Translations under genes and position numbers: made by a program
Source of the DNA: an uncultured Sphingomonas sp.
GTDB taxonomy: Bacteria; Pseudomonadota; Alphaproteobacteria; Sphingomonadales; Sphingomonadaceae
Length of the DNA: 64,000 nucleotides
Reading direction: 5' to 3'
Assembly: GCF_913777625.1 (NCBI RefSeq)
Contig: NZ_CAJYTI010000008.1
Coordinates: forward strand, 62,001 to 126,000
Shown here: piece by piece, positions 53,416 to 62,087 of the stretch
How the letters are laid out: each line of letters opens with the position of its first letter
How positions within the stretch are numbered: the stretch's first letter is position 1
Notes under the pieces: model-generated
Databases searched by the model: none
What the model was told of the DNA's origin: nothing
What the model saw: the letters and a program-made list of their open reading frames with translations, nothing else

Positions 53416-54435
53416 ATGATCCGCACCGGCCTTATCGGCTTCGGCCTTGGCGGCACCGCCTTCCACGCACCGCTGATCGAAGCGGTCGAGGGGCTCGAAC
53501 TGGCTGCGGTCGCCACCTCGCGTGCGGAGGCCGTGCAGGCGGCCTATCCGGGCGTGGCGGCGACCGACGCCGAGGCGCTGATCGCCGATCCTGTCATCGA
53601 CCTGGTAGTGATCTCCACCCCCAATCCCACCCATTTTCCGCTGGCACAGGCTGCGCTGGCGGCCGGCAAGCATGTCGTGATCGACAAGCCGCTCACCCCC
53701 AGCGCGCGCGAGGCGGAGGCGCTGATCGCCCAGGCGCAGTCCGCCGGCCGGTTCGTCGTGCCGTTTCACAATCGCCGCTGGGACAGCGACTTCCTCACGG
53801 TACGGCGCCTGATCGAGGACGGGCGGCTGGGCGAGATCCTGCTGTTCGAGGCGTATTGGGATCGCTTTCGCCCCGATCTGGCGCAGGCCTGGAAGGAAGC
53901 GCCCGGCGGGGGCCAGTTGCTCGACCTCGCGCCGCACATGCTCGACCAGATACTGGTGCTGTTCGGCATGCCCGAAGCGGTCAGTGCCGATGTGGTGGGG
54001 CAGCGCGGCAACAGCCCGGTCGACGACTATTTCGCGCTGACCCTGTTCTATAGGGCGCGGCGCGTGGTGCTGGCGAGCTCGCGGATGATCGCTGCGCCCC
54101 GGCCGCGCTTCGGCATCCATGGCCGCGGCGGCAGCTTCGTCAAATACGGGCTGGATCCGCAGGAGGCAGCGATGCGGGCAGGGGGATCAGTGCGAGATCC
54201 CGGTCATGGCATCGAGGATCCGGCGCAGCACGGCGTGCTGACCCTGCCGGACGGGACGCGGGAGACCATCACGTCCGAGCGCGGCGATTATCGGCGCTTC
54301 TATGCCGGCGTTGCCGCCGCGATTCGGGGGGAGGCGCCGGTGCCGGTTGCAGCGGAAGACGCGCTGGCGGGGCTGCGGCTGATCGAGGCCGCACAGCGGA
54401 GTGCGTCGGAAGGTCGGCGTATTTCCATCGCCTAA
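53416..54435 (+). CDS. Gfo/Idh/MocA family oxidoreductase
   Basis: The 339-residue protein has an N-terminal Rossmann fold (GLIGFGLGGTAFHAP) and the family motif VVIDKPLTPS (EKP-like, here DKP), then a larger substrate domain. NAD(P)-dependent sugar or inositol oxidoreduction is expected. It is convergent with the GH3 glycosidase gene. Confidence 0.92.
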   Translation: MIRTGLIGFGLGGTAFHAPLIEAVEGLELAAVATSRAEAVQAAYPGVAATDAEALIADPVIDLVVISTPNPTHFPLAQAALAAGKHVVIDKPLTPSAREAEALIAQAQSAGRFVVPFHNRRWDSDFLTVRRLIEDGRLGEILLFEAYWDRFRPDLAQAWKEAPGGGQLLDLAPHMLDQILVLFGMPEAVSADVVGQRGNSPVDDYFALTLFYRARRVVLASSRMIAAPRPRFGIHGRGGSFVKYGLDPQEAAMRAGGSVRDPGHGIEDPAQHGVLTLPDGTRETITSERGDYRRFYAGVAAAIRGEAPVPVAAEDALAGLRLIEAAQRSASEGRRISIA

Positions 54436-54480
54436 GCGGTGAGCCCCGCACGCCGTGGGAACGACGTGCGGGGCAGTTGA

Positions 54481-56697
54481 TCAGGGATGCCAGCTTGCCG
54501 GCAGCGTGCGCGCCGGCACGGTGACCGTGGTGGTCGCGGCGATGTCGTCCGAGGAATGACCGAGCAGCACCTTGTAGCTGCCCCCAGCGATCTTCCAGCG
54601 GTTGGTTGCGCCGTCGAAGGTCGCGAGGAGGCGCGGATCGACGGTGACCGTCACCGGCTTCGAGGCGCCTGGCGCCAGTGCCACCTTCTGGAATGCGCCG
54701 AGCCGCTTCGGCGCTTCCCAGCCTTCGCCCGAGACATAGACCTGCGCCACGTCCGCGCCGGCGCGCGTGCCGGTGTTGCGAACGGTGAAGCTTACCGTCA
54801 CCTGGCCCTTGGGCGCGCTGGCCTTGAGGCCCGCATAGCCAAAGCGGGTGTAGGACAGGCCATGGCCGAACGCGAACTGCGGCTTGTCGCCCTTCGCGTC
54901 GTACCATTTGTAGCCGACCGCGGCGCCTTCGGCATAGCGCGTCTCGCCTTCGTTCGGCGCGCTGGGCTTGGGCAACTGCGAGAGGCTGCGCGGGAAGCTG
55001 ACGGGGAGGTGGCCCGAGGGATTGACCTTGCCGGTCAGCACGTTGGCGATCGCTTCGCCGCCGGCGGTGCCGGGGTACCAGGCCTCGAGGATCGCCGCGG
55101 TCTTGTCCGCCCAGGGGGTGAGCACCGGGCCGCCGGTTTCCAGCACCACGACGGTCCTGGCGTTGGCGCCGGCCACCGCGTCGATCAGCGCATCCTGATT
55201 GTCGGTGAGGCTCAGCGACACGTCGAACGCCTCGCCGGCCCACTGCGTCGCGAACACCACAGCCACGTCCGCCTGCTTGGCCGCAGCCGCCGCGGCCGCC
55301 GGATCGCTGCCGTCGACATAGGTGATCGTGGCGTTGGGCAGCTGGCGACGCAGCGCCTCGAGCGGCGAAGAGGGGTGGTACATCACCGGGCCCGGCCACA
55401 CCTTGGGCTCCAGCCCGGGCACGGCATTGCCGCCGACCGGATAGACCAGCGACGAGCCGCCGCCGGCGAGCACGCCCTTGTCGGCATGGCCGCCGATCAC
55501 GACGATCCGCTTGGCGCTGCCCACCAGCGGCAGCACGTCGCCCTTGTTCTGCAGGAGCACGATCGCCGCCTCGGCATCGGCGCGGGTCACGTCGGCATGC
55601 GCCTTGAGCATCGCGGGCGCGAGGTCGAGCGGGGCGGCGGTGATCGGATGCTCGAACAGGCCGTGCGCGAACATCGTGCGCAGGATGCGGTGCGCCATCT
55701 CGTCGAGGCGGGCCTTGCTCACCTCGCCCTTGGCGATCGCGGCCTTGAGCGGCTCGCGGAAATAGGGCTGCTCGTCGAACGGCCAGCCCGATTCCTGCTC
55801 GAGGCCGGCATTGGCGGCGGCGACGGTGGAGTGGGTCGCACCCCAGTCCGACATCACATAGCCCTGCCAGCCCCAGTCGCGGCGCAGCACATCGGTCAGC
55901 AGCCAGGGCTGCTCACAGGCATAGAGTCCGTCGACCTTGTTGTAGCTGCACATCACCGAGCCGGGCGTGCCCTTCTCGATCGCGAAGTTGAATGCGAGCA
56001 GGTCGCTCATCCGCGCGGCGGTGCGATCGAGCACCGCGTTCATTTTGAAGCGATCGGTCTCCTGGTCGTTGATCGCATAATGCTTCACGGTGGAGATGAT
56101 GTGGTTCGACTGGATGCCGGCGATCTCGGCACCGACGATCGTGCCGGCGAGCAGCGGATCCTCGCCGCCATATTCGAAATTGCGGCCGTTGCGCGGCTCG
56201 CGCAGCAGGTTGACGCCGCCGGCGAGCAGCACGTTGAAGCCCGAGGCGCGCGCTTCGGCTCCGATCATCGCGCCACCCTTGAAGGCGAGCGCCGGGTCCC
56301 AGGTCGCTGCGGTGGCCAGGCCCGAGGGGAGCGAGGTGCGCAGCCGCTTGTGCTCCGCACCGCCCTGGGTCGCCACGCCGACGCCGGCGTCCGACTGCCA
56401 CTGGGCAGGGATACCGAGGCGCGGGATGCCCGGGATATAGCCGGCCGAACCGGGACGCGCCTCGGCGGGGGTCTTGAAGTTCTTCGGGCCGAAATCGGTG
56501 CCGAACAGTCCGAAGACGAGCGTCAGCTTCTCGTCCTCGGTCATCTGCGCGAGGACGAGCTTGGCGCGTGCGTCGGGCGAGAGCTTGGCGTTGGTCCAGG
56601 GCCGCGCTGCCTGCTGGGCGACCGCCGGTGCGGTGATAGCGGTGGTGGCGGCCAGCACCAGCAGCGGTGCGGCCAGCGCAAGGGTACGTCGCTTCAT
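54481..56697 (-). CDS. Glycoside hydrolase family 3, beta-glucosidase type
   Basis: The 738-residue enzyme has a signal peptide (ending near APAVAQ), the GH3 barrel with the nucleophile Asp in MSDWGATHS, the second alpha/beta domain (IVVIGGHADKGVLAGGGSS) and a C-terminal fibronectin-type III-like domain. It should release beta-linked glucose or xylose in the periplasm. Confidence 0.94.
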   Translation of the reverse strand: MKRRTLALAAPLLVLAATTAITAPAVAQQAARPWTNAKLSPDARAKLVLAQMTEDEKLTLVFGLFGTDFGPKNFKTPAEARPGSAGYIPGIPRLGIPAQWQSDAGVGVATQGGAEHKRLRTSLPSGLATAATWDPALAFKGGAMIGAEARASGFNVLLAGGVNLLREPRNGRNFEYGGEDPLLAGTIVGAEIAGIQSNHIISTVKHYAINDQETDRFKMNAVLDRTAARMSDLLAFNFAIEKGTPGSVMCSYNKVDGLYACEQPWLLTDVLRRDWGWQGYVMSDWGATHSTVAAANAGLEQESGWPFDEQPYFREPLKAAIAKGEVSKARLDEMAHRILRTMFAHGLFEHPITAAPLDLAPAMLKAHADVTRADAEAAIVLLQNKGDVLPLVGSAKRIVVIGGHADKGVLAGGGSSLVYPVGGNAVPGLEPKVWPGPVMYHPSSPLEALRRQLPNATITYVDGSDPAAAAAAAKQADVAVVFATQWAGEAFDVSLSLTDNQDALIDAVAGANARTVVVLETGGPVLTPWADKTAAILEAWYPGTAGGEAIANVLTGKVNPSGHLPVSFPRSLSQLPKPSAPNEGETRYAEGAAVGYKWYDAKGDKPQFAFGHGLSYTRFGYAGLKASAPKGQVTVSFTVRNTGTRAGADVAQVYVSGEGWEAPKRLGAFQKVALAPGASKPVTVTVDPRLLATFDGATNRWKIAGGSYKVLLGHSSDDIAATTTVTVPARTLPASWHP

Positions 56698-56801
56698 GTC
56701 GTCCTCTCCTCCCGGATCGTTTGTCAACGTTGTCGCTGCCTACGCACAAGCGCGGCCGCCGACAAGAGCCGGCGGCCGTCTCCTCCGCGCGCAGAACGGT
56801 G

Positions 56802-59063
56802 TCAGATGCGGATGCGCACCGGCACCGATTTCGCTGCCGGGGTCTTCGATGCCCCGTCGTGATGGCGCAGCGCGATCAGCGGGTTGAGCTCCGGATAATA
56901 GCCGGCGATGCATCCTTCCGGCAGTTCGAAGGGCACGATTTCCAGCCCCTCGACCACCCGGTCCACGCCGTCCGAATCGTCCCCGACCAGCGCGACGCGC
57001 TGGCCTTCCTGCAAGCCCGCGCGCGTCATTTCCTTCGGGCTGATCAGGACCACGTCGCGCTTGCCCTCGATCCCGCGCAGCCGGTCCGAATAGCCATAGA
57101 CGGTGGTGTTGAACTGGTCGTTCGAGCGCAGCGTCATCAACCGATAGACACCATCGGCGTCGGCAAAGCCCGTGGCGTTGAGGTGTTCGGGGACGGTGAA
57201 CTCGGCCTTGCCGCTCTTCGTCTCCCACTGCCGCTCCCGGGCAGTGTTGCCCTTGAAGAAGCCGCCAGGGGTGAACAGGCGCTGGTTGAAGTCCTTGAAC
57301 TTGTCCGGATAGGTCGCCTCGATCGCGTCGCGGACCAGCGCATAGTCGTTCGCCCAGGCGGACCAGGGGACATTGGGGTTGGGATCCAGCGTCGCCTCGG
57401 CGATGCCGGCGATGATCGCCATTTCGGGCTGAAGGTGGGGCGAGGCGGGTTTGGCCTCGCCGATCGAGCCGTGGATGCAGCTCAGGCTGTCTTCCATCGT
57501 TACCACCTGCGCGGTGCCGTCGCGCAGGTCGCGCTCGGAGCGGACCAGGGTCGGCAGCAGATAGGCGGCTTCGCCGCAGAAGAGGTGGCCGCGATTGAGC
57601 TTGGTGGCGATCTGGACCGTCAGGCCCATCCTCGTCCACGCCTTCTCCATCACTCGGTGATCGGGGATGGCGCGCAGGAAGTTGCCGCCCAGGCCGAGGA
57701 AGGCGTCCACCTCGCCGGCAACGATCGCCTCGCAGCCGGTGACGGTGGTATAGCCCTCGTCGCGCGGCGGCTGGAAGCCGTACTGCTCGGACAGGCGATC
57801 GAGCGGCACCAGTTCGGGCTTCTCCGAAATGCCGACGGTCCGCTGGCCCTGCACGTTCGAATGGCCGCGCACCGGCGACACGCCCGCGCCGAGCCGCCCG
57901 ATATTGCCGCGCAGCAGCATGAGGTTCACCACGCCCGCGACATTGTCATAGCCGCCAACATGCTGGGTGAGCCCCATGCCCCAGATGCCGATGGCGCGCT
58001 CGGAATGGATATAGACCTCGGCCGCCTCGATCAGGTCGGCGCGGGGCAGGCCGGTCTCCGCCTCGATCGTCTCCCAGCTGGTGCTGCGAACCTTCGCCGC
58101 AAAGGCTTCGAAGCCATGGGTGTGCTCGGCGATGAAGGCATGGTCGAGCACGCCGCCGCGGCGATCCTCCTCGGCCAGTACATGCTTGGCGATGCCGAGC
58201 ATGGCAGAGATGTCGCTGCCGGGCTTCAGCTGGTAATAGTGGTGGGAGATCTTCTCCTTGCCGCCCGTCACCATCTGGATGCTTTGCGGGTTGCGGAACT
58301 CGAGCAGGCCCTTCTCGCGCACGGGATTGAAGGTAACGATCTTGCAGCCCCGCTTGCGGGCCGCAGTCAGCGTGTGGATGAACCGCGGGCTGTTGGTGCC
58401 GGTGTTCTGGCCGAAGAAGAAGATCGCGTCGCAATGCTCGAAATCCTCGAGCAGGCAGGTGCCCACCGCCGCGCCGATCGTCGACTTGAGCGCGACTGAG
58501 GTGGTCTCGTGGCACATGTTGGAGCTGTCGGGCAGGTTGTTGTGCCCGTAAAGCCGTGCGAACAGTGCCCAGGCGTAGCTGGTCTCCAGACTGGCCCGGC
58601 CCGACGCATAGAAGATCGTCCGCTTCGCATCATAGCCGCGCAGCTTCTTGCCGACCGCCTGATAGGCCTCCTCCCAGGTGCAGGGGAGATATTTGTCCGT
58701 TGCGCGGTCGTAGCGCATCGGGTGGGTTAGGCGCCCGGCCTGTTCGAGGTCGAAGTCGCTCCAGCCCTTGAGCTCGGTCAGCGTGTGCTGGGCGAAGAAG
58801 TCGGGCGTGGCGCGGCGCGAGGTGAGGTCCCACAGCGTCGCCTTGGCGCCGTTCTCGCAGAACTCGAACATGTGCGGCTTGGCGGGCTTGGTCCAGGCGC
58901 AGGAGGTGCACATCATGCCGCCGGGCTTGTTCTGCTTGGCGAGCGTCTTGAGCACATCGGGGCCGGGCCGCTCGGCACCTGCCACCAGCGCCATGCCGCG
59001 CAGCGAGCCCCAGCCGCCCTCCGGGCCCGAGTAATGGATCGTTCCGTCTTTTGCCCGGGCCAT
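56802..59063 (-). CDS. FdhF/YdeP-type molybdopterin oxidoreductase
   Basis: The 753-residue protein matches the YdeP branch of formate dehydrogenase alpha-like enzymes: MCTSCAWTKPAKPHMFEFCE near the N-terminus, FFGQNTGTNSPRF and the bis-MGD-binding C-terminal part. Substrate unproven; E. coli YdeP is tied to acid resistance. It is divergent from fdhD-mobA, which supply the sulfurated Mo cofactor. Confidence 0.92.
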   Translation of the reverse strand: MARAKDGTIHYSGPEGGWGSLRGMALVAGAERPGPDVLKTLAKQNKPGGMMCTSCAWTKPAKPHMFEFCENGAKATLWDLTSRRATPDFFAQHTLTELKGWSDFDLEQAGRLTHPMRYDRATDKYLPCTWEEAYQAVGKKLRGYDAKRTIFYASGRASLETSYAWALFARLYGHNNLPDSSNMCHETTSVALKSTIGAAVGTCLLEDFEHCDAIFFFGQNTGTNSPRFIHTLTAARKRGCKIVTFNPVREKGLLEFRNPQSIQMVTGGKEKISHHYYQLKPGSDISAMLGIAKHVLAEEDRRGGVLDHAFIAEHTHGFEAFAAKVRSTSWETIEAETGLPRADLIEAAEVYIHSERAIGIWGMGLTQHVGGYDNVAGVVNLMLLRGNIGRLGAGVSPVRGHSNVQGQRTVGISEKPELVPLDRLSEQYGFQPPRDEGYTTVTGCEAIVAGEVDAFLGLGGNFLRAIPDHRVMEKAWTRMGLTVQIATKLNRGHLFCGEAAYLLPTLVRSERDLRDGTAQVVTMEDSLSCIHGSIGEAKPASPHLQPEMAIIAGIAEATLDPNPNVPWSAWANDYALVRDAIEATYPDKFKDFNQRLFTPGGFFKGNTARERQWETKSGKAEFTVPEHLNATGFADADGVYRLMTLRSNDQFNTTVYGYSDRLRGIEGKRDVVLISPKEMTRAGLQEGQRVALVGDDSDGVDRVVEGLEIVPFELPEGCIAGYYPELNPLIALRHHDGASKTPAAKSVPVRIRI

Positions 59064-59105
59064 GCCTACGCTCCTTCAAACTCTGCCTTTTCCCTATACC
59101 CGCCG

Positions 59106-59879
59106 ATGCCGCCCGCCTATCCTGAACCGATGGATATGTGGTTCGATCGCGTGACGCCCGACGGGTCGGAGACCCGGCTCCAACGCGAACTCGTGGCGGA
59201 AGTGCCGGTCGCGATCGAAATCAACGGCCTGGGCTATGCCGTCATGATGGCGACGCCGACCGATCTGGCGGATTTCGCGGTAGGTTTCGTCGCCGCCGAG
59301 CGCCTGGGGACGGTGGCGGAGGTCGAGACGCACGCGGCCGGGCGCGGGGTGATCCTGCGGGTGACGCTCACCGATCCCGCCGCCGTGATCGAGCGGGTGC
59401 GCCACCGTACCACTGATTCGAGTTGCGGGCTGTGCGGTATCGACAATCTCGAGGCGGCGCTCCGTCCGCTGCCACCGGTCCAGGGGAAGAGTGCCGCGGG
59501 GCCGGACGCGCTCTTCCGCGCAGCTGCCGCGCTCCGCGATCACCAGCCGCTCACCCGGGTCACGGGCGCGGCGCACGCAGCCGCATTGTGCTCCGCAGAG
59601 GGGGCGATCCGGCTGGTCCGCGAGGACGTCGGTCGGCACAATGCGTTCGACAAGCTGATCGGTGCGATGACCCGCCAGGGGCTGGAATGGGACGGCGGCT
59701 TCGCGCTGATCAGCGCACGCTGCTCGTTCGAGCTGGTGGAGAAGGCCGTCCTGGCCGGGTGCCCGCTGCTCGCCGCGATATCGGCGCCGACCGCGCTGGC
59801 GGCGGAGCGTGCGAAGGACGCCGGGCTCGCACTCGTTGCGTTGGTTCGCCCGGATGCGCTGTTACGGCTGGTAGCATGA
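59106..59879 (+). CDS. fdhD: FdhD, sulfurtransferase for formate dehydrogenase-type enzymes
   Basis: The 257-residue protein has the CxxC pair in SSCGLCGID and EDVGRHNAFDKLIG. FdhD passes sulfur from IscS to the Mo-bis-MGD cofactor. The ATG at 59106 (MPPAYPEP) or 59130 (MDMWFDRV) could be the start. It overlaps mobA by four bases. Confidence 0.92.
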   Translation: MPPAYPEPMDMWFDRVTPDGSETRLQRELVAEVPVAIEINGLGYAVMMATPTDLADFAVGFVAAERLGTVAEVETHAAGRGVILRVTLTDPAAVIERVRHRTTDSSCGLCGIDNLEAALRPLPPVQGKSAAGPDALFRAAAALRDHQPLTRVTGAAHAAALCSAEGAIRLVREDVGRHNAFDKLIGAMTRQGLEWDGGFALISARCSFELVEKAVLAGCPLLAAISAPTALAAERAKDAGLALVALVRPDALLRLVA

Positions 59880-60406
59880 AGCCGCTGGGCGCGATCCTCG
59901 CCGGGGGGGCTGCACGACGCTTCGGATCCGACAAGGCGCTGGCGGAATGGCAGGGGCAGCGGCTGATCGATCATGTCCGCGCCGCGCTCGCGCCGTATTG
60001 CGACGCGGTGCTGGTCTGCGGCAGGGATGGCGCAGACGCCGTGCCGGATCGGCCCGCGGCAAGGCGGGGACCGCTCGGGGGCCTCAACGCGGCGCTCCAT
60101 GCCGCCGCTGCCCGTGGCTATGACCGTGTATTGGTCGCGCCCTGTGACACCCCGGCGCTGCCTGGGGATTTGATTGCCGTGCTCGCCGCGAGCGATCCGT
60201 CGTGCTTCGTCGGCCAGCTGCCGGTGCTCGGGCTGTGGGCATCAACGCTCGCGCCGCTGTGCGACTCCTATCTCGCGGGAGATCATCGCGCGTCGATGCG
60301 TGCCTGGGCCGCCCATGCCGGCGCACGAGCAATCGATTGGCCGGCACCCATCGCCAACATCAACTCCCGCGACGATCTTGCGGGCCTTACCGGGTTTTTT
60401 CCTTAG
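59876..60406 (+). CDS. mobA: MobA, molybdenum cofactor guanylyltransferase
   Basis: The 176-residue enzyme begins with MKPLGAILAGGAARRFGSDK, the GTP-binding signature, and has APCDTPALP. It adds GMP to Mo-molybdopterin. The ATG lies in the ATGA overlap with the fdhD stop. Confidence 0.93.
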   Translation: MKPLGAILAGGAARRFGSDKALAEWQGQRLIDHVRAALAPYCDAVLVCGRDGADAVPDRPAARRGPLGGLNAALHAAAARGYDRVLVAPCDTPALPGDLIAVLAASDPSCFVGQLPVLGLWASTLAPLCDSYLAGDHRASMRAWAAHAGARAIDWPAPIANINSRDDLAGLTGFFP

Positions 60407-60479
60407 TTCCGCTTCTCATTCGCATGCGCTACGGCGTACCGGAATTTCTGCCGGCGAAAGCTGGCGGCAAGGGGGACAG

Positions 60480-62081
60480 ATGGAGAGCCTGTTTGCAGCC
60501 TTCTGGAGCGGCAATTATTCGCCGCACGGCTATTGCCTCCTATGGCAGCCGCAGTTGCTGTGGACGCACATCCTTGCCGACACGCTGATAGCGCTGTCCT
60601 ACTTCTCGATCCCGCTGGCGCTGGTGGCGCTGGTGCGCAGCCGCAAGGATCTTGGCTTCGGCTGGATGTTCTGGTGCTTCGCCGTCTTCATCCTCGCCTG
60701 CGGGATGACCCATGTGATGGGGATCGTCACGCTGTTCCTGCCCGCATATGGTCTGGAGGCGGTGGCCAAGCTGGTGACGGCGGCGGCCTCGCTCGCAACC
60801 GCCGCCTTGCTTTGGCTGCGCTTGCCGGCGCTGGTGCGGCTCCCCTCCGCGGAAAAGCTCAAGGAAGCCAATGGCGAACTGGCAGCGATGGTTGCCCAGC
60901 GCGATGCGGCGCTCGACGAGCTCAACGCCGAGATCGCCCAGCGCGAGAAGGTGGAAGCAGCGCTGCTGCAGGCGCAGAAATTGGAGGCCGTTGGCCAGCT
61001 CACCGGCGGTATCGCACATGATTTCAACAACCTGCTGCAGGCGATCGCCGGCAATCTGGAACTGATCGCCCGCAAGCCCGACGATGCCGACCGGGTAATT
61101 CGCTGGACCTCGAGCGCGCTCGACGCGGTGGAGCGCGGGCGGCAGCTCACCGGCCAGCTGCTCGCCTTTTCCAGCAAGCAGCGGCTCGATGTGAAATCGG
61201 TGCGGCTGGCCGAACTGATCGGCGGCATGGCCGGCTTGGTCGAGCGCGCGGTAGCCCCGCTGAGCCGCGTACGGATCGAGCGGATCGACCCGGTGTGGAA
61301 TGTCCAGACCGATGCGCTGCAACTCGAGCTCGCCATCCTGAACCTCGCCTTCAACGCGCGGGACGCCATGCCCGAAGGCGGGGTGCTGACGATCACCGCG
61401 GAGTTGCGGACCGGCAAGGTGGCGCCCGATCTGCCGCCGGGCGAATATGTGACGCTCACCGTCGCCGATACCGGCACCGGCATGCCGGCGGAAGTGATGG
61501 CGCGCGCCGTGGAGCCGTTCTTTTCCACCAAGGGAGTGGGGAAGGGCACCGGCATGGGGCTTTCGATGGCCTTCGGGGTGATGCGCCAATCGGGCGGCAC
61601 GCTGTTGATCGACAGTGAGGTAGGGCGCGGCACCGCGATCACGCTGGTGCTGCCGCTCGCGACGATCCAACCCCGGCGCGATGTGCAAAACGACGCCGCC
61701 CGCGATGAGCGGATCAGCTTGGACAATGTCCGCATCGCCCTGGTCGACGACGACCGGCAGGTCCGTGCGTCGCTTGCCGAGATGCTGCGCAGCGCAGGGG
61801 CCGTGGTCGATGAGGCGGCCGATGGTGCAGCGGGCGTGGCGCTGGTGGAGAGCAAGCGCTTCGATGCACTGGTGGTCGATTTCGCCATGCCCGAACTCAG
61901 CGGCAGCGAGGTGGCCGAGCAGGTGGCGGTACTCGATTCCGGCCTGCCGGTGATTTTGATCACCGGCTTCGCGGATTCCGCCAAGCTGGACTCGATGGCT
62001 GCACCCAATGTCACCGTGCTGCGCAAACCGTTCGAATCGCACGAACTTCTGCGAAAGCTGCGCGACACGGCGCGGCGCTGA
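60480..62081 (+). CDS. Hybrid sensor histidine kinase with ethylene-receptor-like membrane domain
   Basis: The 533-residue protein starts with a three-helix membrane domain (about residues 28-112) that resembles plant and cyanobacterial ETR1: Asp34, Tyr41 (ADTLIALSYFSIPL), Ile71, Cys74 and His78 (ILACGMTHVM) match ETR1 Asp25, Tyr32, Ile62, Cys65 and His69 in identity and spacing. A coiled coil precedes the H box (GGIAHDFNNLLQ), an ATPase domain, and a C-terminal receiver with its Asp in DALVVDFAMPE. Ligand binding is inferred. The ATG follows AAGGGGGACAG. Confidence 0.9.
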   Translation: MESLFAAFWSGNYSPHGYCLLWQPQLLWTHILADTLIALSYFSIPLALVALVRSRKDLGFGWMFWCFAVFILACGMTHVMGIVTLFLPAYGLEAVAKLVTAAASLATAALLWLRLPALVRLPSAEKLKEANGELAAMVAQRDAALDELNAEIAQREKVEAALLQAQKLEAVGQLTGGIAHDFNNLLQAIAGNLELIARKPDDADRVIRWTSSALDAVERGRQLTGQLLAFSSKQRLDVKSVRLAELIGGMAGLVERAVAPLSRVRIERIDPVWNVQTDALQLELAILNLAFNARDAMPEGGVLTITAELRTGKVAPDLPPGEYVTLTVADTGTGMPAEVMARAVEPFFSTKGVGKGTGMGLSMAFGVMRQSGGTLLIDSEVGRGTAITLVLPLATIQPRRDVQNDAARDERISLDNVRIALVDDDRQVRASLAEMLRSAGAVVDEAADGAAGVALVESKRFDALVVDFAMPELSGSEVAEQVAVLDSGLPVILITGFADSAKLDSMAAPNVTVLRKPFESHELLRKLRDTARR

Positions 62082-62087
62082 GCGCGT

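Noticed and set aside
54487..58499. Frames of 791 and 610 residues opposite the GH3 and YdeP genes
   Set aside because: Antisense shadows of strongly coding minus-strand genes.
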